From Lithospermum erythrorhizon (Eukaryota; Streptophyta; Magnoliopsida; Boraginales; Boraginaceae): DNA of 64,000 nucleotides. Every line of letters starts with the position of its first letter. Within the stretch, counting starts at the first letter, position 1. The notes under the pieces are model-generated. The model saw only the letters and a program-made list of their open reading frames with translations, was not told the origin of the DNA and made no database searches. Below are positions 25,361 to 38,700 of this stretch, piece after piece. The position numbers and the translations under genes are program-made. The DNA is taken from NCBI GenBank assembly GCA_019722365.1, contig JADFUC010000685.1, forward strand, positions 1 through 64,000. The letters are read 5' to 3'.

Positions 25361-28300
25361 CTGTATGAAGATGTTTTTTTAGCATACAAACTCGAATAGA
25401 AACAATTTTAATACAAGGATTATATACTTCCATAATGGAAATAGGTTTTAAAATTGTGCCACACCTCGTTACAAATTCTGAGCACGCATTCGCCACCTCA
25501 AAATCTACAGATGGAAGTGGCCCATAGGCATAAACATGCAACTTTGGGAACCGCTTACGCAACTGTAAATGAAATTAGTTATATAGCAATAATAATAAAC
25601 TATGGATAGCGAAATCAAAATCAAACTGACACATCATAAAACTTTGTAAATATATGAACTCTAGAAATATTGAGCGAAAGCCTTTTCTATCATTGATGTT
25701 TGCCAAAATTTATCTATGATCACTCATAATTTGTAGGTCTCTTTGGATCACTTGCCTTAACAACTAATGTCATAATGTCCATTCAGACATTTCTTCTGTT
25801 AATTCAACGCCTCTACTAACAAGTGGACACTTTTAAGGGAATTCTCATGTTAAGAGTGCTACAAAAGCCCGTCAAATAGGAGTATATGTAGTATTGGATC
25901 AGCTTAGCAAAGAGGCTACCGGGGTGAGGTGAGGCATCAACATCAAAAAAAATAACACAAATTCTAATGATAAGTGATCACAAACATCTAAAACTGTAAT
26001 TCATTAATTTTCGACAAACATTAGAGAGAAAATAAATATTTTGCCCATCGATGTTCCAACTTCATTAAAAATCAGGACATACATGCCATAATTTAGAAAC
26101 TTCAGTGGCCAACAATTTTGACCTCATACCCATGCTTTCCATCCTTCTTTCAATAGTAGAGAATCCACTAAAGGGGAGACAATTGGTTTCAAGAGTTCAA
26201 AGACGCTCATCACTTTTCATTTCCATTAGATTCAACATAAATTCTTCCTAAAGTAAATTTGCTAACAATATGTTCACAAATTTTACAACCTTTTCAAACT
26301 ATAGTAACAAATAGGGTTTATCAATTTACCAAAATGATAGATAGATGAAATTGATCCTTACAAGTTTCTGGGCCTCAGCCCTTCCCAACTGGTATAGATC
26401 TACCTAGTAACTAGAGCTACACCTGAGTGACAACATGAGGTGTTGGTGATGCTGATAATGGTGAAAATAAGCCTCCAATGTTTCCCTAATTGCGGGTATA
26501 GATTCTTCTAAAAGAAAAGAGAGAACACATAAAACAGCATCTGATTGCTAAAACTCAGAAATAGAACAAAATCTTTGAAACCACAGACAGCAGGCAATAA
26601 ATCTTCAGTCTCAAGTTCTGTTCTACATAATCTACATCATGAGATCATCAGGTCTCAGTTCCCCTCTTGCCAGTACTACTGTTCAGAAGGTGATGCAAAG
26701 CAACCAATGAATGTGTTGGCTTTTACACTTCCCCTGAAATTAATATATCAGAGCCAAAAATACAAATACCTATCTATAAAACAAATTTAAGATGTTTGTT
26801 GGTATATTGGAACAAAATATAACTAGTGAGAACCCTCTTTAAAAATGTTTCGATTTCTAAATCAGACACACCTCCAAGACTCAATGCCTTAATCTTGAGG
26901 ACAAGTTTCTTTTTTTAATTATTTAAAACAAGGTAAACTCTGAAGTTTCCTAATCACTTAAATATAAGTTAGAGCATAGGGAATTGGGTATCTGATTTTT
27001 TTTTCCATAATCATAATTAATAGGAAGCTTTTGGTAGGTGAAATAATAACTGCATAACCTGATGCTTATTCATCACGTCAAAACTACTGGTTGTTGAGCA
27101 TGCAACTTTATGCTATAAGGCCCCCTCCGGTGGGTAGTCGATTTTACCATTTCTACCTAACAATAAATTCAATTTTCTATGATCTATCATTACTTCAGGC
27201 TATATGACTAAGTCAATTAATTTACTTCGCACTGCTTTTAATCACATCACTAATATTTATGATAATTTTATGATTTAATTTTTAGTTTTTGGTATTTTAA
27301 CAACAATTAATTTTTATAGTTACAATTAATTTTAATAACAATTAATTTTATAGTTACAAGTAATTTAATGTGATATCTATTTTAATTAAATTTGGATAAA
27401 ATATCTATTTTTTTTAATTAAATATGCAAAAGCATGCCTATGGCGTGAGTCAACTACGGATAGGTATGTGGTTGCTGCATTATTAAACACGAGATGAAGT
27501 AGTTGTCATAATTTGATATGGAGTCTACAATTCGTAGAAACAACGGCCTTTTCATTCGATATCTACGTCGAAACTGCACGTCACTGTAAGTGCATGAATC
27601 GTCAAAGTAGTCGGCCATGAGCTTTGTGATGTGAAACTATGGTTCTATATAACAGAATGTTCCTCTTGTGTGGTCGGTCGTTTCTGCTGCTGACTCTTCA
27701 AGTAATTGTTGTTGTCTTTCAGTATAACTTCTTAGCTACATTGTTTTTTGAAACTCCTCGAGACTAAAAATATTTGGGGGTAGATCCGTTTGGATGATGA
27801 GATCTTTGGGTTAGTATATCATATTTAGGGGTGAATCGTATTTATTTATAATGAATGAAATTAGGACTCAATTCAGTGTATGTAGTGTAGTCATTTTCAT
27901 GTAGTGTAGTCATTTCGTGTCGTAGTCACAGTGTAAATCATTTTGTTGTCCCATTTATTTGCATTATTATTTTGAGGTTGCGTATTGATTCGGAGATGAA
28001 TTAGGAAGTTAGTTTTGAGGAAGTTGTAGTTTTGAGGAAAGTTTTAGTTTTGAGGAAGAGTACAATTTTCTAGGATCATGAGGAGAAGATTGAAGATTAA
28101 ACTTCAATTAGAAAAATGAAATGAAAATATGATGTAAAAGCTCAAAAAAATTGTGTTCAAATGATACAAACTTAGGCTCTATTTATAGATCTTGAAAAAA
28201 TAAAATTAATGGTGAAAAAAAAATTGCATTATTATTGTCCCAAAAAAATCATTTAACAAAAAGGAGAAAAAACATTGTAGAGTGAAAAAAGAATTTTGTT

Positions 28301-29712
28301 TTTTATTAAAAGTGGGTGGGACCACTAGTAATTTCCCAAATTTTCCCACCGGTGAAATTTTTCCACTTCCCCCCGTTCCTGTCGATTCATACATATTCTT
28401 GAGCATTTTTTTTTATTTCCCCCATTGGTCCCGCCTATTGTACATGGTCTAAGTTCCATAAACATATAGCAGTCGGACACTTGTTTGGATGTGTGTATAG
28501 TATTGCGGGTTTAAATAAGTCATAAAATATTTTATGACATTCTATCTATATGAAGAGATTGAGGAGTAAATAAGTTTGGTCCCCAAACAATGTAATATAG
28601 TCCCCACAAAGTGACATTATTATATTATTTGTCTTTCTAATTTTGGGTAAAATTGCAATATAGTCCCCACAGGACTCGATGTCTATTCAAATTAACGATA
28701 CCAAATTACTGAAGTTTCAATTTTCTTCATTAGTTATCAATACTTTACTAATTTGATATATATACTGAGAGTAATATATATCGTGTGTTATGAACATTAT
28801 TAATATACATCATTAATTTAAAATTTATATATAATAAATATTAGGTAAAGTTTAGTCTTTGACTTGAGAGCCAAATCACTAATCATATCGCTTTCTCATT
28901 AACATATATAAAATTGTGAATAAGAGTTGTGGTTCTTCCAAAGCTCCCTTGTATTAATTCTTAAAGTGCTTTCTTACATCTAAAATCTAAAACTTAGAAG
29001 TTCTAATAAGAATTAACTGTATTCCATTTTATATTTGACTTTTTTGTATATCGATGTGAAACTTTATTGATCGATTGTTAACTTGCATATGTTCAAAAAT
29101 TATAAAGGAAAATAATATTATAAACTATTTTCAAAGGCGAATCTAATGATATAACTTTTATATTTATTAAAATAATAAATGATGAAAGTAATTAATGGTC
29201 AAAGTTTCACCTCGATATATGAAACGTCATATAAAAAAAATGGAGTTATTTTTAAGTATTAAATACATACTTTATACTTACATATCTGAAAGATTATTGG
29301 AAGAATGGTAGCCCATCGTCGGTTTGAGAATGATAAGCTATTCAGTATCACATTTAGCATATATATCTTTTTATAATTGTCGTCATCCGAAACTTTTTAA
29401 TTAAGCTTTTATTTATTTATCTCCAGGTGCATGTTTAATGATTTAAAGGTATCGTTGAATAAGCACTTAATTTTTTGCTTTCGTTTTGCATGTATAACTT
29501 TCATGATTCAATTGAGGAAGAATATATGTCTCGTATAATTATATATTATTAATTTATTGCTTTCATTTTCAGCGTGTTATGGTTTCTCAAATCGTATGTC
29601 ATTTTGATCTTTAATAATTTATTGTAGGATTAAATAATAATATAATTTATGTAGAATTATTATTGTTATTATAATAGGTATAAGTTAAATAATCATATAT
29701 TTTTGTAGAATT

Positions 29713-29768
<56 letters not shown>

Positions 29769-32700
29769 GTTATTACTCCCTCGTCCTATATCTAATAAGC
29801 CTCATTTTTTATTTTGGAAAATCCCAAAACACATTCCTATTTTGACCAAATATTTGTAGAAGATATAGAGAAAAATTCAAGTATGAGAGACACATTTGAA
29901 ATTTTATTAAATTTTGTGCAAAGTCAAATGGGACTTAGAAATTGGGATGGAGGGAGTATTATGTAGAACTATTGTTATAATTATTATAATAGGTATTAGT
30001 TAAATAACCATATTATTTTCGTAGAATTATTATTATTATTATTATTTAATTCCATGCAAATATAAATTTTATATATTGGGACCCACAAAAATTTAAATTA
30101 TACTCCCTCAAATCCCACAAAAGATTGTCCTTTCAATTTTCAATTTTTCATAGTTGGTAGTTAAATATCTTTTTGTGTTTTTATAATACTTGATGAAAAA
30201 TATATCAATGAAATGAATTTTATTTAATTTTTATTTTTTATTGATATATTTTCTTAAAATATTATAAAGCATAAGCAAAAATATCTACTACGGTCAAAGT
30301 TCAACTACTTGAAAAAAGCGAAAAAAAAAAGTGAAAGTGGGCCGATAACATGAGATGAAGAAACCTCCCCCAAATCATACCAATTTAAGCGACATAAAAG
30401 AAAATAATTAGATGATATACATTGATTTGTATAATATCTCTCTACATGGGCCGCCGTATTTTATCGCTTAATTTTTTATATTATATTTAAAAGAGTTATT
30501 TGTGATCAAAGTATCCCTCAAAAATAAAAATATTAATTAGAAAAAAATTCGAAGAGTGTAAGTTTTACAGTTTTCAAATGTTTCAAATGATTTGAATTAA
30601 GCATACAAAAATGTATCGAATATTTGAGAAAACAATTACATGTAGTATCTTGGCGTCTCGCTTTACTAGTTGAGATTAAATGTACCGTTCGATTGGATTC
30701 GAACTACAAATAGAATTTTCATGTCAAACGTTTCAAGTCGAAGCTTATTGTACTTTTAACTCGGTTTAGCCTAGTAAAATGCGTATCATGTGGTATTTGA
30801 CCGAATGGTCAATAAATAGATTATTCTTTAAAACTAATGATTTTTATACTCCATCACTCTATAAATACACTCCAAGTTTTATCCTTTAGTGTTGTCAATT
30901 AACAATAATACCCTAATCACCACTATATTAATGTTTCGAGCTAGACAGTATTATTATGAGTGAAAATGCAATTTAACCTCCAAGATAAACTATAATTATC
31001 AAGTAATAGAGTGACAAAAGTACCATCATTCTTTACTTGTCAAAGATACAAGGGTGGATGAGTCCTTATGTGAATACAATTATAGGGATTAGGACATTAG
31101 GTAGTATACTTAATTTCACTAGTTCTTCTAGTTCAATTCTTAAGAACAACAATTTATAATCTACATGTACACAATTTATAACCTTTTGTGTACTTCTCGA
31201 GCCACATACTTTATATGTTTATGTAATAAACATTTTGTGATCACATGATAACTGTCATGTAATGTCCTTGAAATATAATTTATAATTAATCATAACATGA
31301 AGTATTAAAAGCGGTAGAGGATCTATAGCTTATATATTTAGTCGGTGCACATATTCTAAAAACATAACCATGTCATAGAATGAAATATTTAAACTAAACT
31401 AACCTGATTGATTCGGCCTTTCCTTAATACATCGGGTGTCAGATTGACAAATTTTAAGAAAGCTTTTGCATGACCTCGCCAATAGTTGTCCCCTTGAAGC
31501 ATAGGCAGCCTATAAATTCAATTAAATTTGATTAACAAATGAGTTCTTTGAATTGGATGACTCGCATGTTAAATTTGTTGGGCTATCCCTTCTACTTGAA
31601 GTGGCCCAAATGAATGTGGGTTAGTGGCCTATGTATATACCATTTTGTTATTATCCAATAAAGAGAAAAAGAGTTATGTTATGTGAAAAAACAAGAAAAG
31701 AAATAGAACAAAAAGAATGAAATCCGCAGCCAATTTTTTGCTCCGATCAGCCGCACCAACTCGGCATTTGCGCACAATTCAACTGTTGGATCAACCTAAA
31801 ATTTTGGCATAGTGCTTAACACTCATAGAGGTACATTATGAACATGGAAATCGAATTTTGAGCTTCCTAAGTCAGTTTGGCGAGTGCATTCTTGAGGTGC
31901 CAATTTTGTGGTTGTTTTTGGTTAATTGTCTCTCTTGTTTCTTCTTGTATTCCAAGATTGATTGTATATTTTGATGATGTTGACATATTCCTCTAACTAG
32001 TGTTAGAGAGAATCTTTATTTTACTCATTATTGATTATACTAGAGATTTAAGTGGCTTTCAGATCTCTTGATTTTTTACTCCTAGTTAACAGAAGTTTTT
32101 CCACACTAAAATTGTCTAGTGTTGTTTGGTGTATTTTGTTGATTGTCTCTAAATTGCATTTGATATTTGGGAGAGATTGTGTTGTTGTGTTATTACGATG
32201 CGTTGTGATTGCCTCCCAACAAAATCTTTATCAACTAAGAATGAGGGTCACATTTACATAAATTATTGAAAGTAAACCCCAATTTGTTAGCTTTAATTGG
32301 AATTTTGGCCTATATATGAAGTACTTATATATAGGTCTTTAATTAAATGAAGTTATTTAAAATATTCTCATTTTTTATTGCAAAATTATTTTATGTAGAT
32401 TTTATTATATCAATTTATATGATTAAATATTTTCAATTATTTTTAAATCCCCATATTGGTTTTTTTTATTAATTTCTTTTAATAAGTAGTGTTTCTTGTA
32501 TTAATTGATTAAGATAGAGAAATTAATTAATTGGGTTAAGATAAATTTTTTATTGGATCACTTCATAGACATAATTGATTAAAGTAGTTAAACATACATA
32601 ATGACTTTTCTCAAGTTTAACAATTTAATTATTAAGTAATCCAATCCCACATTAATAATTTAAGACTTTACGAATGTATTAATAGGTCATTTTTTATTCA

Positions 32701-35700
32701 TTTACAATCAATTAATTTTAATATGAACCTCATGAACTCTTGACAAGTAGTTGGGCACATGTTATCATGTATATGTAGCCTAACCAGATCTGGTTAGACT
32801 ATCACAACAATAAATATTTCAAAACACAAATATTACTTGCCACATCAGATTATTCATCGCAATAATTTATGCTATCATGAATATATTTCATAACTACGGT
32901 ATTATTTACTTATATTAAAAAAAGATAAGGAAAAGATACAGTAATTGGGCACATGTTATCATGTATATATTATTCACACCAATAGATATTTCAAATAATA
33001 ATATCACTTTTACTTTTCCTCACATCATCAATATATACTTCACCATATATCTTCAGTATCTTTTTGTTATCTTTTTCATTATTCAAATTTTTAAAATTAA
33101 AAAATATTGAAGTAAAAATAATATAGATTTATAAAAAAATATTTGATAAAGAAAGCAAAATAAAAAAGAGATGAAATCAAAATGCTTTCCATTCATGCAA
33201 GGACTCTGAAGCAGCAAATATCTCTTAGAGAATACTTGGATTTTTCAATTGCTCTATAAAATTGACGAGTCATGATTGTGTTTCAATTATCTATTGCTTT
33301 ATTGCTTTTCCACTATATTTCAACAGCCTCCAATTATCATTTGCTGTTGATCCTTTCCGAACTATTAAAATTATTTCTCATTCTTGAGCTTTGTCCATTT
33401 ACAACTCATTAATTTTAGTATGAAACATTATAAACTATTTAACACTAATAAAATAGTTAAATTCAAATTAGACGAGCCCAAAGTTATAAGATGATCTCAA
33501 ATTATCTAAAATCAACATGGTAAACTAATCACCTGTTGCGAGACCAAGGATTGAAAAGCCCTTGTCTGTAAAGCCAAGCACAAGGGAATATTAGAGGATG
33601 TCTTCCCAAATCAAGTAACACACCCTGTAGACATAACTCAAAATGTTATCAAATGAACATGATAATAAGAATAGTATGAGTACATTAGTACTACTTCCCA
33701 ATTCCCATTCATTCGAAAGGATGTTCTCACTTTTCAAAATTACCATGAATAAATATTTAATTATATTGCGAAGAAGTTGATGGCTCAATAGTCTGGTGAC
33801 ATCTGGTCCAAGTTTTTATAAAGATATCTTGTGTTCAATTATTGTTGGCAACATATTCTATTTTCTTTGTAATACTCAATATATATTAGGAATTTATGTA
33901 CTAATTATTTGTAATACTCAATATATGTATTCGTAATTTGTAATATTGTAAAAAAATGATAAGTGTTCAAAGTCTAATGACTAAAGCGTCGGACTATAAT
34001 ACTTATCAAAATCTTTTTAAAACAAATCCAACTATATTAATTCTATATTTATTAAAACTTTGCGTCGAAAATTGAAAGTGTCAATTAAATTAAATGAATA
34101 TGAAGCAATATAAATCTTTTTAACCGTATATGCAGCCTCAGCAAACGGATGAAACATAGTAGCTTGTTGGATATGTTCCTCAGGCGCAAAAGGCAAGTCT
34201 TCAAACAGCTGAGGTGATGAAATTGATTTTTGCAGCAATGCAAGTCCTGCAGATATAGGAACAAAAGGTCTTCATATGGGGTTTTATTTGTTTACTCTTA
34301 GTTGAAGGATTCAAACTTCAATTCATTATGAATAATACTTTTACAAATTGCCATGTGCTCAATTTAACTATCTAAATAAATTACTCAGTTATTATCATTC
34401 TACTAAGGATTATATATGATTCTATTATATATTTATGTATAGGGTTAACAATATATGGTTCCATTCTAAAAATAAAGTGAAAATAATCGGATCGAACTAA
34501 TCCGTGATCATCTAAACTAACTCATATGTTTTGACATATTTAAGGTGTAATGGTTCTACATCAATATATACCCGATTTCTATATAAATATATCGTTTTTA
34601 TAAAAACAAAGATATTTTCTCCATCCCAATTTTTAATGGAGGGTTGCTTTTGCACAAAATTTTAGCAAATTTAAATTCTGTCTTACAAACTAGTTTTTCC
34701 CTTTATTTTTTTAAACTAAATAAGAACCAATTTTAGGATTGCCAAAAAGAAAAATAATCCTTAGAATTTGACAGTGGCGGAGCCATAAATTTTAAACTAT
34801 GGTGTCCTCGTCGTATATAAAATTATTAATGGAGGATTTTTTTTTAAGTTTTTGGTGTTAAAATACAAAAATAACCTAGCTAATAGTCATGTGACCTGCA
34901 CGTGACCTATAATTTAACCTTTTAAATGCACTAATTTTAAGATTATGTAACTAGACAGGGCATTAATCTATTTTTAACCAAACAGATATTGTACATCTAT
35001 AAAAAATTATATAAAATTTATTCACATTTGAAATTATAAAATTATCCTAAAACATTTTTTAGATAAATATTTATATTGCTAGAAAGATTTTTATTATTTA
35101 TGAGTATGATCGCTTGTCTGATAAAATCCCTTTGGAAAAATCTATACGGGTACAAAAATAATTTATCAAATCGATTGAGTTTGACTATCAATCTATTGTT
35201 ATCTAAGCGGATTGATATTTGCTTGAGATACTCGACTTGGACTTGATTTGGTTGGAGTCTTGGTTTACTATGGAGCTAGATTTATGCTTGGACCGTTATG
35301 TGATCTAAAATTTGGATAGATACGGATCAAATGATTCTGGGTGTATAGAATACTTGAGCCTTTGGACAGTCTTTGACTTGGATATGGTTCGGCAGGGGCA
35401 TACTTGACGTATATACATACATGGTTGTCTAGACTGATCTTGGTCTTTAGACTTGGGTCGTAGGACTTAGACTTGATTTGGCTGTAATAGCAAGAGGACC
35501 TTAAGCGACGATCTCGTCTGACTAAAGCGAGTTCGGGTTCTTATCGGCTTATCCCCGAGCTTCGAGGGTGCACTGTGCGCTCGAGAGGAGATATGCTTGT
35601 CTTGTCGAGGATGCTTTAGGCCCCCTTGCTGTGTGTTTCTGATAGGCGGACGGGGGTTGTCTGGAAACATGTCTGCCTATGATTTACTACAGGGGTTTTG

Positions 35701-38700
35701 AGGCTTAATCATGTACTTTACTTTATTTATGACATCTGAATGATCAGATTATCATCAGTTTTTGGGTCTTGATCATGAAGTACTGGCGTTGTCTGACAAT
35801 TCAACCTTGTTAGATATTAAGTGTCTATTTTGGTGATAGAGTTGAAGAATTTTTTGTTTCTCAGTTCTTCAATTTAGGCTCTATTTGGAAAACTAACGAG
35901 GTTGATGATTTCAATGTTTTTGGTGATCACGATAGTTTCTCACGAAAAGAAAATAATTTTGAAAGGTTTTTATGAAGAAATACGTATTGAGTTATTTTAT
36001 GCTAAATACTCGAGTTTTTTGTTGTATTTTTATTATGTTCGGTGTGAATTGGTTGAGGTAGGGGTATTTATAGACTATTAGGATTTTTCGATTGGTGGAT
36101 TTGAATAATATATTAAAATAATATTATTTAGTCAAATCTCATGCGGCAAGTAAAGTTGCACCGCCTGACTTTGCTTTTTCAACGGGTAAAGCTTACCCTA
36201 ATTTTAATACCTTATTTTATCGGATGTCACAAACATCTAAATATCGATAAATTGTAGTGGTCATTATACAGATATCACACATTGGCATACCTGCTAAGAG
36301 CTGCAAGTGTCCAGTGGATGCGGCCCTATAAGATACTAGCTCACCTAGTGACTTGGCCACTGTATAGACCTCATCTTCCTCCATGGTTGCCCTATGTACA
36401 CATAGATCAGAGATAAGTTGAAGAGATTAGTTAAAAAAAACATTCAAATATGTTTATATTCCTTCTTATCCCAAAAACAATTTGTAAAATTTGTCTTTAA
36501 AAGACAAAATTAATGAAGTTTGTGACCTCGTAAGCTAATTGTCGATTTAGTCTAGATAGTAGGATCAAGTTGTAGTTTAGTCAACATAGTTATATTGTTG
36601 CAGATTAATAACCAAAAGTTACTCAAATTTTACAGTATGTGCAACATTTTTCATTTCTAAGGGTAAATGTGCAATATTTGTATCACTTTCATCTTTCAAG
36701 GATTAATCTTCAATAGTGTAATAACAAATCGAATCATATAGAAGAGTTGTCCCACTCTAAATCAACTTAGGTTGGTCCAACTATTTGGGACGAAATCAAA
36801 AATTACCACTTAATTTACACATATAATTGTAATCTGAACCAAAATTGTCAAGTAATAGTAAAGTGCAGTACTATCATTTGATATCATTTCACCAAGTTAG
36901 ATACAAAAAATACAGAAACTATTTGATTTCAAAATATAAATCGACTATCAAAATTTGACAATATTTTTAAGATGTAGGGAATATATAATTAAAAGGAATG
37001 ACATGAGAGCATACAAGTATTTCACATGTCCCATACAGCACAAAGCCTCACGAATGCCATGATCAAATACCTCTTGGTAATGTGCCTTCCATAATTTTTC
37101 GTCATTTTTATAGAATGATCTCCATCTTAAAACATGTGGGCCACCAATACATTGAACGAAAGGTACATAAACCACAATGAGAATGAAGAGGAAAAGTACA
37201 TTGCGTTGCTGCTTACTATCACTTGAAGCGAGACCTAGCATATGATGATGTAAAAATAGTTTAGATTGGTGACTGAAAATGCCAAATGATTCATATTGAA
37301 GAGAATTGAATAATAGTGTGCAACCTTCTAAACGTATAATCCACTTGAAAATAATTTAAAATAGAGAATTTAAAAAGGAATGACATGAGAGCATACAAGT
37401 ATTCATATTAATTAAATGTATAGTATGTTGTTTTCGAATTGATCAAAAATAAATTGTAAATATTATCTACTAGAATAAGACATTGCCTAAATTAATAAAA
37501 TTTCCGTCTGATCCACTATTTTAAATTGTTTTCAAGTGGAACTCATGAATGTTTAATATGATATCAAAGTCAATAATTGAATAAGGTATTGGAGAAAGCT
37601 ATTGTAAAACCGAGTCAATCATTGAATAAAGTATCAGGGTAAGCTATTGTAAAACCGTGTCTTCATATTTTATGGATATCATGTTTAAAGTAATTATGTT
37701 ATAATAATACAATGCATGATATACAAATAAATGTCTATATATAATAGTGATGATATCACAGGCACAATAAATTGAGAGTTTGAATCCATGAATGAAAGAA
37801 AACGAAAACAAGAAGAGATGCAGCGATAATAAAATTACCTATAACACAATTTGGTGATGTGTTTGCATAAATGGACTTGGTAATATTGAACACAATGTAA
37901 GATGCTCCTAGAAGTTGAAGTACAGTAATTATCATTGTAAACCTTGTCCACCATAACCAGTTCTTGTATCTTGCCTGTCATTGCACAATAATAAATTATT
38001 AGCTTAAATTTATTTTTATTAAGATGGATCAAGGAGATATTAACGATGGATGCAAAAGATTTAATTTTATTGAGATGGATCAAGGAGATATAACTAGAGT
38101 ATCGAGATAGATTCAGAAGATATCATGTTGATTTAGAAGATATCTAAAAATATTGTGAATCAACATAATATCTTTTCGACTAATTCATCTGATCTCGATA
38201 TTCTAGTATATCTTTAAACGTCTAAATAATTTTCACAAATTCAAACAGAAATGTAGATAACGAATGAAGTGAAATATTATGGTAGGAAGCTTCACTTCTA
38301 ATTCAAATATGAAGTATTTGAGTTATCATGGAATAAATGGGAAACCATTTTTAATCCTCTATTTTTTATCCTCTTTAAAAGCTGGAAATGCAAGATAAAA
38401 AAATGTATCAAAATTTCAAATAATTTTAATTTAAGAGTTGACCGGTTCACTTGCTCCTTTAAACCACCATTTATCTTTATTTATATACATATCATGATGA
38501 AAGAAACGGCAAGACCATGTTAGTATTCCGTTTTGGATAGGTATAAAACATCATTCAAAACTTAAGACGTTGGCAGATTGAACAAAATTTCATACTCAGA
38601 TCACATATATTCATATACTCTATTCAATCCATTTTAATTATCATTTAACTTTTTTCAAATTAAATTTTGACCATCAATTAGTAATTATTCCTTATTTTAT

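Larger units (their letters stand above)
25563..31403 (-). other. Long lipase intron with repeats; expected serine exon not visible
   Basis: 5.84 kb between two in-phase exons. It holds a Stowaway-like MITE, an ATT microsatellite, a second foldback element near 30100-30300, an element-like stretch at 27800-28450 (an A-rich tract, a T-rich tract, and tattgtacatggtcta), and otherwise AT-rich sequence. I searched the minus strand for codon patterns of GHSLGG and GTETPEDL and found none. The nearest, SLGG at about 26870, stands in an unrelated context. Confidence 0.65.

Noticed and set aside
26365..26400. Possible mini-exon QLGRAEAQKL between an ag and a gtaagg
   Set aside because: Does not match any part of the lipase family, and its neighbours look like repeat DNA.
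26845..26900. SLGG on the minus strand in the lipase intron, considered as the missing GHSLGG
   Set aside because: It lacks the preceding His and the downstream AALLGL-type residues, and the surroundings show no lipase-like codons or splice sites in phase.
27800..28450. Suspected PIF/Harbinger-like non-autonomous element ending near tattgtacatggtcta
   Set aside because: Could not identify matching inverted ends or a target duplication, so it was not annotated as an element.
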